Shown here piece by piece: positions 26,668 through 35,569 of a stretch of DNA of 64,000 bases. The first letter of the stretch is position 1; every line of letters starts with the position of its first letter. The position numbers were made by a program, and so were the translations under genes. A model generated the notes under the pieces. It saw only the letters and a program-made list of their open reading frames with translations. It searched no databases and was not told where the DNA came from. This stretch comes from G963701675 sp963701675 (GTDB lineage Bacteria > Planctomycetota > Planctomycetia > Gemmatales > Gemmataceae), in the NCBI GenBank assembly GCA_963701675.1, contig OY969623.1, positions 5,580,001 through 5,644,000 on the forward strand. Reading direction: 5' to 3'.

Positions 26668-27080
26668 GCCTGAACTCCCATCGGCCCCGTCACGGCGAAA
26701 TGCTCAATAACACGCCGTCCGAATCTACTCGTCCGCCGTTTCTTCTGCGCGGGAGCGCCGATGACATCACCCATCGCCGGGCGTCGACGATGATCTTGAA
26801 TTCGTTCCTTGTAGCGGCTGAGTTGACGTTCCAGCTTGTCGATCACCAGATCGACGGCCGCGAGAATGTCACTGTGGACCTCGTGGGCAACGAAGTCGTG
26901 TTTGTGTTCCGCGGACACGAGAAACTCTACCTTTTTCTGTATATCGTTTTCCAGGTCGACGGTCACTTCGATCTGTGTCAAGCGATCAAAGTACCGAAGC
27001 AATTTCTCCGCTTTTTCCCGGATAAACTGCTGCGTTTCCTCGCTCAAGTGTCCGTGGTGCGCAGAGATTTTGACTTGCAC
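26664..27080 (-). CDS. hpf: Ribosome hibernation promoting factor
   Basis: A GTG start with GAGGGGAG about 8 nt upstream. The 138 residues begin MQVKISAHHGHLSEET, and continue with the HPF core TVDLENDIQKKVEFLV, DFVAHEVHSDILAAVDLVIDK and LERQLSRYKERIQDHR. It binds the 30S decoding centre in starved cells. The tail after residue 100 is short and lacks the dimerisation domain of long HPF, so it is an intermediate or short form. It is the first gene of the hpf-ptsN-ptsH-ptsI operon and overlaps ptsN by 4 bp, coupling ribosome hibernation to PTS status. Confidence 0.9.
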   Translation of the reverse strand: MQVKISAHHGHLSEETQQFIREKAEKLLRYFDRLTQIEVTVDLENDIQKKVEFLVSAEHKHDFVAHEVHSDILAAVDLVIDKLERQLSRYKERIQDHRRRPAMGDVIGAPAQKKRRTSRFGRRVIEHFAVTGPMGVQA

Positions 27081-27500
27081 CGTTTTTCTCCCCTCTCACC
27101 TTTAGTTGTCGGGTGGGTTTTGGTCCGGGCTGGCCCGATAGAACATCATCGGTCGCTAACGCCGTGCTTTGCAGAGTCGCACTCACTGGATACGGAGACT
27201 TACGAAGCTACCGTTGGACCTGAATGCTCCCGATTGACGCAATTGTAGCCAGCGCCCGCCGCATATGCAATATCCGCACGGCCGCTGCGACTTCGCGTGC
27301 AGTCAGATCACTTCGTCTGGCGGAGTTTATGGCCTAGAATAACTTCAACATGTCAATCGTCCGCCAAAACGTTCGACCGCCCAAGGTTTTGCTGGACGCG
27401 TCTGAGCGTTGCATTAGAATGAGGGCGCATCGCAACGCCCAGCGCATCCGCGTCCACCAAGAAAGTCTCGCGTTGTTTCCCTTTCCAGGAGGTCCGCATC
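27081..27500. other. Divergent intergenic region between hpf and the ACT gene
   Basis: A 420-bp stretch that must hold the promoters of both genes. I see ribosome-binding sites at both ends (GAGGGGAG for hpf; AGGAGG at 27487-27492 for the ACT gene). No convincing -35/-10 pair, operator or structured RNA element was recognised. Confidence 0.5.
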
Positions 27501-27965
27501 GTGGAAACTACCAAGCAAATTTCGATTTTTCTCGAGAACAAGCCCGGCCGGATGACCAATGTTCTTTCCGCCCTGGCCCGAGAAAAAATCAACTTGATTG
27601 CGATGACGGTGATGGATAGCCACGAACATACCGCGCTTCGCTTTGTCGCCGAAGACCTTCCGCGCGTCCGCCAGGTGTTGAAAGCGCACGGAACACCGTT
27701 CGCCGAAACGGACGTGGTGCTTGTCGAGCTGCGTAACCAAGTAGGCGCTTTGGCTCATATTTGCGAGATCCTGGCGAGCGAACATATCAATATCGACTAC
27801 GCCTACTGCAGCGCCGGCGGCCGTAACGGCCGAACCTTGGGTATTTTCAAGGTTTCGAATACCGACCGGGCGCTGCGTGTCTTGGGTTCTACTTCCAACC
27901 ACGCACCGAGGCGCCGCATGGGTCGCCGGCCGATTCATACCCGCAGCGGCGCGCCGGCGGTGTAA
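27501..27965 (+). CDS. Double ACT-domain protein
   Basis: A GTG start with AGGAGG at 27487-27492, 8 nt away. It has two ACT repeats: residues 5-68 (QISIFLENKPGRMTNVLSAL, NLIAMTVMDS) and 72-135 (VVLVELRNQVGALAHICEIL, NIDYAYCSAG). ACT domains bind amino acids; free-standing pairs often act as amino-acid sensors. No catalytic domain is present. The C-terminal 20 residues are Arg-rich. A bidirectional terminator follows. Confidence 0.85.
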   Translation: METTKQISIFLENKPGRMTNVLSALAREKINLIAMTVMDSHEHTALRFVAEDLPRVRQVLKAHGTPFAETDVVLVELRNQVGALAHICEILASEHINIDYAYCSAGGRNGRTLGIFKVSNTDRALRVLGSTSNHAPRRRMGRRPIHTRSGAPAV

Positions 27966-27981
27966 GGTGGTTCGTTAAACC

Positions 27982-28024
27982 GAAAAGCGTTAGCGACGGT
28001 CATCGGCCCCGGCTAACGCTTTTC
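27982..28024. terminator. Bidirectional stem-loop terminator
   Basis: A perfect 13-bp inverted repeat (GAAAAGCGTTAGC and its complement) around a 17-nt loop. T- and A-runs lie at the outer edges of the arms, so it can act on both strands. It sits between the convergent ACT and DUF1559 genes. Confidence 0.85.
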
Positions 28025-28028
28025 TTCA

Positions 28029-28781
28029 TTACTTCGTCAATGATTTGAGATCGACTTCTTTATCATCGCTCTTGGTTATGACGCGACGCATCATCATCTC
28101 GTCGAATTTCTCGTTGATTTGAAGTACTGAGCCGTCGGCCATCGCCATGTGAAAACCGCCGACGAACATCCCACCCAGCGTCGGAAGCGGCTTCTTCTCG
28201 TCGTAAGCGAGATCGGCCGGCTTCGTCCATGGCACCGCCTCGCCCGCTTCAACGATGGTGGCGGTTCTCGACGACCCATCGGTAATGGCGGAAATGCGCA
28301 CCTTGACGGCGCCGCCTTCAAAAACCGTGTCTTTCCCCACGAACACTTGGTAGAAAGTCGAATGCGGCTCTTTCGCGTCACCGCCTACCGGTGCATAAAG
28401 GACGGGCATCTTGGCAAGCAACTTCTTGTTGTGCTCGCTGTCCCAGGGTTCATCGAGTTTGAACTGCTTGTACAGTTGCTCCTCTTCAAGATACGGGAGC
28501 AAGGCCACGCGCCAACTAAGGAGCGGTTTGCCGTCGGCGCTGTAGATGGCCGGCGCAGGATAACGGCCGTGAGTCGACATGTAATTCAGGTGCGCAAGGC
28601 TGAGTTGCTTTAGATTGTTCTTGCTGCGGAGCCGATCCACCGACGAGTCGGACTTCTTCTTCGAGTCCTTGGGTGTCTGGACCGCATTGTTCGAGGGGTT
28701 CATTGGCTCAACTCCAATCGAGACACTTGGCCCCTGGACAAGTGCGAGATTCGCCGCGACCAACCATGCAATCGTGAGCAT
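28029..28781 (-). CDS. DUF1559 protein with a signal peptide instead of a prepilin segment
   Basis: A 250-residue protein. It begins MLTIAWLVAANLALVQG, a signal-type hydrophobic stretch, with no prepilin FTLIELL motif. After a basic, Ser/Lys-rich linker, SKNNLKQLSLAHLNYMSTHG and LSWRVALLPYLEEEQLYKQF match the DUF1559 core. WDSEHNKKLLAKMP and SAITDGSSRTATIVEAGEAV follow, ending in ADGSVLQI. It is probably exported. The family is expanded in planctomycetes and its function is unknown. It lacks the usual C-terminal display domain sequence seen in the longer copies of this window. Confidence 0.82.
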   Translation of the reverse strand: MLTIAWLVAANLALVQGPSVSIGVEPMNPSNNAVQTPKDSKKKSDSSVDRLRSKNNLKQLSLAHLNYMSTHGRYPAPAIYSADGKPLLSWRVALLPYLEEEQLYKQFKLDEPWDSEHNKKLLAKMPVLYAPVGGDAKEPHSTFYQVFVGKDTVFEGGAVKVRISAITDGSSRTATIVEAGEAVPWTKPADLAYDEKKPLPTLGGMFVGGFHMAMADGSVLQINEKFDEMMMRRVITKSDDKEVDLKSLTK

Positions 28782-28809
28782 AATGTGGTTCCTTAATTAG
28801 CCAGCGGCC

Positions 28810-30831
28810 TCACGGCCTCGGTTCGAGAAACACCAGTTCTTTCAGTCTGAATCCCGACGCCTCGTTATCTGGAGCGATACGCAGTACTTCGATGGTGTCG
28901 TCCAGCCATACGAGTCGAGTTTGATCTTCGGGACCCCGAATCTGCGGCCAATGCAGGTAGCGTTCGCCGTCATCGCCGTCTTTTGGAGTCCCGCGCCAGC
29001 TGACATTGAACGGGGCCGTTCCCTTAGTCTTTTCATACGAAAACGTCAGGCGGACCGCGACAACCCTTGTAGGGCGTGGCATTACGTAAATGAGTGTCGG
29101 GCTGCCCTCCGATGCGCCGATCCGAGTAGGCTCGATGGATTGCGGCACTTCACGGTAGAGTCCAGCCGTTGCCGAAACTTTTCTAAAGACGCTCAGGTTC
29201 GCGTCAAACTTCAGCCAGCTTGGACCTGCGAGGTGGCCGTATTCCTGGCGAGACTCCCGCAGCTTCGGCATCGCGTTGAATACCTTGACGAGTGCATACT
29301 GTTGGAAGAAAGTTGCCGCCGACATTTCTTCAATCTCGGACGGGCGCAACACCATCCAGTCGGGTTGCAACGAGGCCGCGGCGTCGACCATCTTGGCCTT
29401 TTCGTCTCTCCTCAGCCGAACGACGTCGGGTGCAACGAGGCCAGGCCAATCGACGATGCGGGCGCCGCTGAAGTACCCGATATAGCCGAAAGGCTCTAGG
29501 TACACCGATTCCTTCGGCTGGACATGCGCCTTCAGCCATTGCCCGATCTGGCGTCGATGACCCATTTCGATGACGCGATCCTGAACCGTCATCTGCCGCC
29601 AGGTCTCATAAAAGAGGACACATTGACGCACGAGCAGGAGAAGCAAGACAAACACGGCGAGGCGGCGTCCGCCGCCGTAAACCGCATCATCCGGAAAGAA
29701 CTGCGACGCGAAGTCGCCCAATGCGAAACAGCCGCGCACGAGCGCTATCGTTCCGAAGAATGCGACGGGTGGAAAGTACCAGGGAAAATACCATTGATGC
29801 GTGGCGAGATACAGGCAGAGGATCATGTAGACAAAGGACGCCATTCGCCCCAGCCGATCCGGCAGCGGCAGCAGCCAATAGATCGTGCAAAACCATCCGA
29901 GCCATCGGGCGACTGAGAAGAAATACCACTGCGTCCACTCTTCGCCTTCGAGCCAACCGACAGGGTCGAAGAAATGGTAGATCGGCAGGTACGAGCCGGC
30001 GGCTGCATCGGCATACTTGTCGTACAAATCCGTTAGCACGGTCTTGAGATGGGTTGCGAGCCCATCGCCGAGATTTGATTTGGCGATAATCGTATGCGGC
30101 ACCGGTGAACCGTAGTAATTCCAGGCCCAAAGAAACCAGGGCAAATACACCATCGTGCACACGAGGGCGCTTTTAGCGAGGCCGATGAACATCGCCTTTC
30201 GCGATCCGTTGCCGAAGAACAGGTTGCCGAGTGCAAGGGCTGCGATGTAGACGCAGCCATCCGGCCGAGTCCACATCAGCGCCCCCCAGCAAAGTCCGAG
30301 TGCCAGCCAGTTCTTGGCAGTTCCCTGCACGAACAGATAGACGGCCCACGAAACGAGCAACAGCATGAACGCCGTCTCCATGCCGTCGGTCGTGAACTCC
30401 ACCGCTTTCACGTCCGTGAGATAAAAGACACAAACAAACAACCGAGTGATGCGGTCAGCGGGATTCCAGCGCCAGAAGCTTGCCCAGAGAAGCACCGCCC
30501 CGCCGGCGAATGCGAGAATGGTAAAGGCGCGATACGCCCACAGGGCCCGCATGAAACCCTTCTGACCCGTTATCAGGTGACAACCGGCAGGTACGAGAGT
30601 GCCAATGGGTGAGGTGTAACCGTGCAATCGCTCGCCTTCGTTGTAAAGCAGTCCCTTGCCTTCGCAGAGGTTTTGGCTGTGCCGGAAGGTAATGAAGTAG
30701 TCTTCCCAAATGTGATTGACGTGATAGGCGTAGGCCAGTGCAACCAGAACTGCGAAGCCCGCAACGACGAGTGCCTCCCGTACGGGCACACGGGGGTCGG
30801 TAGCCTCTTCCGTCTTTGATATGTTGGGCAT
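28810..30831 (-). CDS. Multi-pass membrane glycosyltransferase-like protein
   Basis: ATG 30831 gives 673 residues. The first half has about nine hydrophobic segments. After span 1 it shows HIWEDYFITFRHSQN (E43-D44), then GLLYNEGERLHGYTSPIGTL, the pattern of GT-C membrane glycosyltransferases that use polyprenyl-linked sugars. The C-terminal 250 residues are soluble and probably periplasmic. The frame extends upstream to 30918, but those codons translate a REP half-element (30835-30869) and are not included. The GGAGCG of that element lies 8 nt before the start. The DUF1559 gene follows with a 28-bp gap. Confidence 0.75.
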   Translation of the reverse strand: MPNISKTEEATDPRVPVREALVVAGFAVLVALAYAYHVNHIWEDYFITFRHSQNLCEGKGLLYNEGERLHGYTSPIGTLVPAGCHLITGQKGFMRALWAYRAFTILAFAGGAVLLWASFWRWNPADRITRLFVCVFYLTDVKAVEFTTDGMETAFMLLLVSWAVYLFVQGTAKNWLALGLCWGALMWTRPDGCVYIAALALGNLFFGNGSRKAMFIGLAKSALVCTMVYLPWFLWAWNYYGSPVPHTIIAKSNLGDGLATHLKTVLTDLYDKYADAAAGSYLPIYHFFDPVGWLEGEEWTQWYFFSVARWLGWFCTIYWLLPLPDRLGRMASFVYMILCLYLATHQWYFPWYFPPVAFFGTIALVRGCFALGDFASQFFPDDAVYGGGRRLAVFVLLLLLVRQCVLFYETWRQMTVQDRVIEMGHRRQIGQWLKAHVQPKESVYLEPFGYIGYFSGARIVDWPGLVAPDVVRLRRDEKAKMVDAAASLQPDWMVLRPSEIEEMSAATFFQQYALVKVFNAMPKLRESRQEYGHLAGPSWLKFDANLSVFRKVSATAGLYREVPQSIEPTRIGASEGSPTLIYVMPRPTRVVAVRLTFSYEKTKGTAPFNVSWRGTPKDGDDGERYLHWPQIRGPEDQTRLVWLDDTIEVLRIAPDNEASGFRLKELVFLEPRP

Positions 30832-30834
30832 TCT

Positions 30835-30869
30835 CGCGCTCCGCTCCGAAGACTCCGCGTCGCGGCTAA
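30835..30869. repeat. REP half-unit (solo copy)
   Basis: A 35-bp copy of the REP arm found on both sides of the RAYT gene at 35.5-36.2 kb, ending in TCGCGGCTAA. It sits immediately upstream of the membrane glycosyltransferase start and could supply its ribosome-binding site. It has no opposite arm within 100 bp. Confidence 0.85.
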
Positions 30870-30958
30870 CCGAGGAGTGCCGCAAAACAGAAACGGTCCG
30901 AAGCAGCGGTGCGAGCACGCCGTCGCTTCGGACCGTTGTAGGGACCGCTGTTGGTCGC

Positions 30959-31417
30959 TTAACGCTTCGAGAATTGAAACGCCTTGCGAGCGCCTTTGCG
31001 GCCGTATTTCTTGCGTTCCTTCATGCGTCCGTCACGGGTGAGAAAACCCGAATCGCGGAGCTTCTTGGCCATGCCGCCGCCGGCCGCTTCGCCGTCCTCT
31101 GTCGTTTCGGTCTTCGGTGCGAACATGTTCTTAAGCGCCCGAGCGACGCCCTGGGAAATCGCGCCGGCCTGACCCGTAAATCCGCCGCCGTTAACGGCCA
31201 CCGTGACATCGAGCCGGCCACGCATTTCGGTGACTTCGAGCGGTCCGGTGACGGCGACCCGGTCTTTGTCTTCCGTAAAGTAATTCTCGAGCGACCGTCT
31301 ATTAATGGTGATTTGTCCGGTTCCTTCACTGAGACGAACGCGCGCTACCGAAGTCTTTCGGCGACCCGTGCCCAAGTAGTGTTTCTTCTTTGCCGCTTTC
31401 GCTTCCGCCACGATCAA
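30959..31417 (-). CDS. rpsI: 30S ribosomal protein S9 (uS9)
   Basis: A 152-residue uS9 with KHYLGTGRRKTSVARVRLSE, NRRSLENYF, FTGQAGAISQGVARAL and the C-terminal RKKYGRKGARKAFQFSKR that reaches the ribosomal P-site. It has an N-terminal Ala/Lys leader and an acidic insert (ETEDGEAAGGG) near the middle. Its start overlaps rplM by 4 bp, the universal rplM-rpsI arrangement. Confidence 0.97.
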   Translation of the reverse strand: MIVAEAKAAKKKHYLGTGRRKTSVARVRLSEGTGQITINRRSLENYFTEDKDRVAVTGPLEVTEMRGRLDVTVAVNGGGFTGQAGAISQGVARALKNMFAPKTETTEDGEAAGGGMAKKLRDSGFLTRDGRMKERKKYGRKGARKAFQFSKR

Positions 31418-31875
31418 TCTCCCCGACTATTTTTTAGCTTGAGTTCCGTTGGTTGTTGCGCTTGATGCGGGTGCGACGGGCCGGCGTAAATCTTCAACTT
31501 CGACATTTGCTTTCGGCCCAGGCGATTGCGCGGCACCATCCGCCGCACCGCTTCCATCAGTACCCGTTCCGGATGTGCGGCGAGCATGTCGCGAGCCGAC
31601 ACCTGCTTCAGGCCGCCCGGATAGTGCGAGTATGCTTGATAGGTCTTCGTTTGCCACTTGTTGCCGGTGAACCGGACCTTTTCGGCGTTCACGACCACGA
31701 CGTATTCACCGGTGTCGACGTGGGGCGTGAACTCGGGACGATGTTTGCCTCGCAGGATCGTTGCGATTCGCACCGCAAGCCGGCCGACCACTTGATCGGT
31801 TGCATCGATGAGGTGCCAGCCTTGCTCCACCTCACCCTTTTTTGCCATGAATGTAGACATTGCGATATCCGTCAT
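31414..31875 (-). CDS. rplM: 50S ribosomal protein L13 (uL13)
   Basis: A 153-residue uL13 with WHLIDATDQVVGRLAVRIAT, LRGKHRPEFTPHVDTGEYV, VVVNAEKVRFTGNKW and MVPRNRLGRK. The start is either ATG 31875 (used here) or ATG 31860, five residues in; no clear Shine-Dalgarno sequence decides between them. It is transcribed with rpsI, which it overlaps. No promoter was recognised upstream. Confidence 0.97.
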   Translation of the reverse strand: MTDIAMSTFMAKKGEVEQGWHLIDATDQVVGRLAVRIATILRGKHRPEFTPHVDTGEYVVVVNAEKVRFTGNKWQTKTYQAYSHYPGGLKQVSARDMLAAHPERVLMEAVRRMVPRNRLGRKQMSKLKIYAGPSHPHQAQQPTELKLKNSRGD

Positions 31876-31957
31876 GCCGAAGTCGTGAATTCGCGAACCG
31901 TTATGATAAAGGCCGCCCTCAACACGTCAAGGTCAGGGGTGGCAACGATCCGCCGTG

Positions 31958-32383
31958 TCACTTTCCGGGCGCCGGCCCTGCATGATAGCCGGAAGCCTGT
32001 AACGCCTTGGCGAGACGGTCGCCGGCCAGATTGGCCTTGTCCGAACCGACTTGCGTTTGCGATATCGCCGCATACCAAAAACGATCGCGATGCCGGGGAG
32101 GCAGATCAGCCGGATCGAGGCCCAGCTCGCGCACCGTCTCCCGATCCCAACGGGCTTTCTTAAGCCATTCGGCGAGTTCGCGCCACGTCAATCCGTGGGA
32201 CACGACTTCGCCGCGCGAGTCGGTGAGGCGCCGACCGATGAGCACGTTAAGTACGCCCAGGAAGTTGCCCTTTACATAGTCGGCATCCTTGAGCGTTTTG
32301 AAAAGCGCCGGCAATCCGTCCATCTCATTGGCCTGGGGCCGATCTCCGTGGCGATTCAACGTCCATCCGACATATGTTAGCAT
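31958..32383 (-). CDS. Hypothetical protein of 141 residues
   Basis: No family recognised. It is a soluble, charged, Trp/Arg-rich protein with no signal peptide or transmembrane segment. It contains LTDSRGEVVSHGLTWRELAE, a helical VRELGLDPADLPPRHRDRF stretch and an Ala-rich end. It is divergent from the acyl-CoA dehydrogenase, whose start lies only 19 bp away. Promoters must therefore overlap the coding start on both sides, or one of the two starts is wrong. Confidence 0.45.
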   Translation of the reverse strand: MLTYVGWTLNRHGDRPQANEMDGLPALFKTLKDADYVKGNFLGVLNVLIGRRLTDSRGEVVSHGLTWRELAEWLKKARWDRETVRELGLDPADLPPRHRDRFWYAAISQTQVGSDKANLAGDRLAKALQASGYHAGPAPGK

Positions 32384-32402
32384 TTCAGATGGCGGCGGCG
32401 GA

Positions 32403-33509
32403 ATGCCAGCGTATGAAATTCATGAAACTGAGTTCGTAATGCCAATGAACGAGCATATTCCGAACGGACTCCTATCGAAGTTGCAACGATACTCACAGTC
32501 GGCCGACGGAGAATCGCGCTGGCCGGAGGAGTCGTGGTTGCTGCTGGGACAAAGCGGCGTGCTGGCGTGGTGCATCCCAACGGAATACGGCGGAGCGGGG
32601 CTTTCTCAAACCGAACTACTCGCAGGTTACCACGACCTTGCCTCGGCGTGCTTGACGACTTGTTTTATCTTGAGCCAACGGGAGGCGGCTTGCCGCCGAA
32701 TTCGGGATCACGGAAGTCCCGAGCTATGTCGAGAATTACTGCCGCCGTTGGCAAGCGGCGACACTTTCGCAACGGTCGGCCTGTCGCATTTGACGACGTC
32801 ACGCCAACACACGGCGCCCGCCATGCGTGCAACCATGTCCGGGGATCGTCTCATCCTCGACGGCTCGATGCCATGGGTAACCGGCGCCGACCGCGCAAAT
32901 CACTTCATTACCGGCGCCACTCTGGACGACGGCAATCAGATCATGCTGGTGCTTCCACGTGTGACCAACGGCATCACCATCGGACCGCCGTTGGATCTGA
33001 TGGCCCTCGCCGGATCGATGACCGCGGAGGTCTTTTGCCGACAGGTCGAAGTCGACCGAAGATACCTGCTTGCCGGACCCGCCGAGCGCGTGATGACGAT
33101 TGGTAAGGGCGGAAACACCGGCGGGCTCGAAACCTCTGCACTTGCAATCGGCTTGGTGCGTTCGGCCATCGACTTCCTTGCACAGGAGTCCGCGTCACGA
33201 CCGGAACTGACGCCAATGACCGAACGCTTGACTCAATCGTGGACGGCGTTACGAAATCAATTGCTGAGTCTTTACGAGCATGGCGGCACTGCCGAAACCG
33301 CGATGGAGCTTCGAGCACGTGCCAATGCCTTTGTGCTTCGAGCTACTCAGGCGGCGCTGACCGCGAGCAAGGGAACCGGCTTCCTGACGAGCCATCCCGC
33401 ACAACGTTGGGCCCGGCAAGCGATGTTCTTCCTGGTCTGGTCGTGTCCCCGGCCGGCGGCGGAGGCGACGTTGGAATACCTCATGCCTGCCGGTGGAGAG
33501 TGCGGGTAG
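32403..33509 (+). CDS. Acyl-CoA dehydrogenase family protein
   Basis: ATG 32403 gives 368 residues; ATG 32439 is a shorter alternative. It shows the acyl-CoA dehydrogenase layout: ARP-like helices, then VLAWCIPTEYGGAGLSQTEL, the FAD-stacking FATVGLSHLT, DGSMPWVTGADRANHFI and the C-terminal helical bundle TLEYLMP. It would oxidise acyl-CoA at the alpha-beta bond, feeding electrons to ETF. The catalytic glutamate is not obvious. The gene is single. It is followed after 3 bp by a palindrome (33513-33540) and a convergent glycosyltransferase. Confidence 0.75.
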   Translation: MPAYEIHETEFVMPMNEHIPNGLLSKLQRYSQSADGESRWPEESWLLLGQSGVLAWCIPTEYGGAGLSQTELLAGYHDLASACLTTCFILSQREAACRRIRDHGSPELCRELLPPLASGDTFATVGLSHLTTSRQHTAPAMRATMSGDRLILDGSMPWVTGADRANHFITGATLDDGNQIMLVLPRVTNGITIGPPLDLMALAGSMTAEVFCRQVEVDRRYLLAGPAERVMTIGKGGNTGGLETSALAIGLVRSAIDFLAQESASRPELTPMTERLTQSWTALRNQLLSLYEHGGTAETAMELRARANAFVLRATQAALTASKGTGFLTSHPAQRWARQAMFFLVWSCPRPAAEATLEYLMPAGGECG

Positions 33510-33512
33510 TGT

Positions 33513-33540
33513 AAGCCCACGGATTGCAATCCGTGGGCTT
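33513..33540. repeat. 28-bp perfect palindrome between convergent genes
   Basis: Arms of 14 bp beginning AAGCCCACGGATTG, with no loop. It lies 3 bp after the acyl-CoA dehydrogenase stop and 16 bp before the opposing glycosyltransferase stop. No T-run follows. It is one of several unrelated palindrome types in the window and may be a REP-type element or an mRNA end stabiliser. Confidence 0.8.
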
Positions 33541-33555
33541 GGTGACGCAAGTACG

Positions 33556-35465
33556 CTAGGAATCACCGGCCGGCGCCCACCGCTCGATGTGATCGGCAAA
33601 CTGCCAGTAATGGATTGAACCGTCCAGCTTGGGAAATTCTTGCTGAAATGTGCTAGCGCTGCGCCAAAGCTGCATCGCGCGCGGTAATGACGGCGCGAAT
33701 CTTCATCCCGGCCCGCTGCATGAAGCGCGGAGCCAAGTTGATTGGCCAACTTCGCCGACTCCGGGAATGTCTCACACGCACGTTCGAGAACCACAATGAT
33801 CGCCTGAATGGGCTGGCCAACAAGCGATTGGATGATCGCCGCACTGAAAGCGGCTGTTGCCGCCGGGCGCTCTTCGGGTGTGAGCGTGTGAGCGTAGAGA
33901 GCGAGCAAGCGTTCTAGCTCAGGCACGCGTTCGAGTGGCGGAAAAAGAGGGACACCGGCCAATGCGAGCAAGAGGTTGCGAGGAAACGCCTGGTGTGCCT
34001 TCTGTGCCCATACTTTTCCATCAGCGGCACGTGTCAGCGTCAACATTCTCAACAGGTATTGCCAGCCAGGCAGATAGTTTGGATTCAATTTCAGCGATTC
34101 TTCCAAGTGGCTCCGGGCCGTCGAATAGTCCTTGAGAACGAAGTGCGCCCGTCCCATCTCAGCAAGCACCGCGGCACTCGTCGGCTGGAGCGTCCGTGCC
34201 GTCTCCAACCGCGCCAGTCCATTACGATAGTCTTGAAGGTCGTTCAATTGGCGACCCAAGTGGTAGAAAGCAGACGCGTAGGTCGGAAACTGTCGGACCA
34301 ATTGATCTAACTGACGAACGCTCTCCTGGCTGGCGGCGCCGCGTATCGCTTCGACCAGCGCCTTTTCGGGAGCGCCGGGCAGGAACTGAAGGTAGTTTCC
34401 CTCGCGCTTCGCCTCGCCGAGAATCTCCGGCGACAGTTCGACGGCACGCGGCGGATGTGCCAACAACTCTTGGTAAAACGTGAGTCGCTCCGCGATGTGT
34501 TGCTCCATCCGGCGCTGCGTCGAGACGTAGTTGTGGGCGTTCTCGCGGATGCGTTGGCGTAGTGCCGGATCGTTCGCCAGCGTATCAAGATGCTGAAGCA
34601 GTTCCTCGGTTGTTCGGTAGATAAGTCCAGTTTGACCGTGAACCACGGAGTCTCGATACGGTTCGATGTCGGCGTAAATACCCGGCACACCGTTCGCCGC
34701 GTATTCGAGGAACTTCACATCCGACCGGCACCGGTTGTAGCCGCTCGGCAGCATCGGCGCTAAACCGATGTCAAGGGATGGCAGAAACTGAAGGTACGAT
34801 TGCAGCGAGCCGAACGGCGTGAGGTGGTAACGCTCGGCCGGGAGTTGAAAGAACGGCCGGGCGAACTCGTTGGTCATCACGGCGAGGTGAACCTGCGGAT
34901 GCGCCGCGAGCCAGCGGCCAAGAGGCGCCGACACGTGAAACCAATCGGCGAAGTGTCCCGGTGAACCCGCCCAGCCAATCGTCAGCGGCCGATTTGGCGG
35001 CGGCCGTAACGGCGGAATGATGACGAGTTGATTCTTGAACACCGCAACGCGCCGCGACCACGGCTGCCATAGGCGCGCCAGCTCCGGCGTACTTGTCTGC
35101 ACGGCATCGGCCTGACCCATGAAGAGCCGGTACTCGTCTTGAATGCTCCGGTCCTGCCACTGCGCCGCGATCGGGCTCCATGGCTGCACGTCGTAGAAAT
35201 TGTCATTCGCTTCGAACACCGTCACGCGTCCGGCCGAGCGGCGGCGCCCCAGCATCGGGAAGAAATCCCAGTTATGCACGAACGGCAGGATCAAGACGTC
35301 CGCCAACTCCATCAATTCCGGCAACCGACGATGGTAGTAATGGCAATCCGCCACCACAACGCCCGGCAGCCGGCTTAGCTGCCGGCTCGGCTCATGGAGC
35401 CGATAATAGCCGTCGCCGTCTTCGAGGAATTCGCAGATTTGCAGGATGAAGATTTCGGCGTGCAT
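33556..35465 (-). CDS. Glycosyltransferase (GT4-like) with C-terminal TPRs, frameshifted near the end
   Basis: The first 330 residues resemble a GT-B glycosyltransferase: LQICEFLEDGDGYYRLHEPS, LTIGWAGSPGHF, and DIGLAPMLPSGYNRCRSDVK with KFLEYAANGVPGIYADIEPY (nucleotide-sugar binding). The second half is a helical TPR-like solenoid (PTYASAFYHLGRQLNDL, PTSAAVLAEMGRAHFVL). At a CG repeat (33676-33683) the frame shifts. The other frame gives a natural end (AMQLWRS, KLDGSIHYWQFADHIERW) stopping at 33556-33558. Without correction the reading frame would run on, antisense to the acyl-CoA dehydrogenase, to 33249. It is probably cytoplasmic and acts in envelope glycan synthesis. Confidence 0.75.
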
Positions 35466-35483
35466 GGTGGTTCTTATGATAGC

Positions 35484-35563
35484 TTAGCCGCGACGCGGAG
35501 TCTTCGGAGCGGAGCGCGAACGTCGACACGCGCTCCGCTCCTAAGACTCCGCGTCGCGGCTAA
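35484..35563. repeat. Paired REP palindrome 5' of the RAYT gene
   Basis: Two 35-bp arms, TTAGCCGCGACGCGGAGTCT onward and its complement, with one internal base change, around a 10-bp centre (AACGTCGACA). It ends just before the RAYT start at 35570. The same arms occur 3' of the gene and singly at 30835. Confidence 0.92.
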
Positions 35564-35569
35564 CCGGGG

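Noticed and set aside
33249..33555. Extension of the TPR glycosyltransferase antisense to the acyl-CoA dehydrogenase
   Set aside because: It appears only after the CG-repeat frameshift. The corrected frame stops at 33556 and gives a natural C-terminus.
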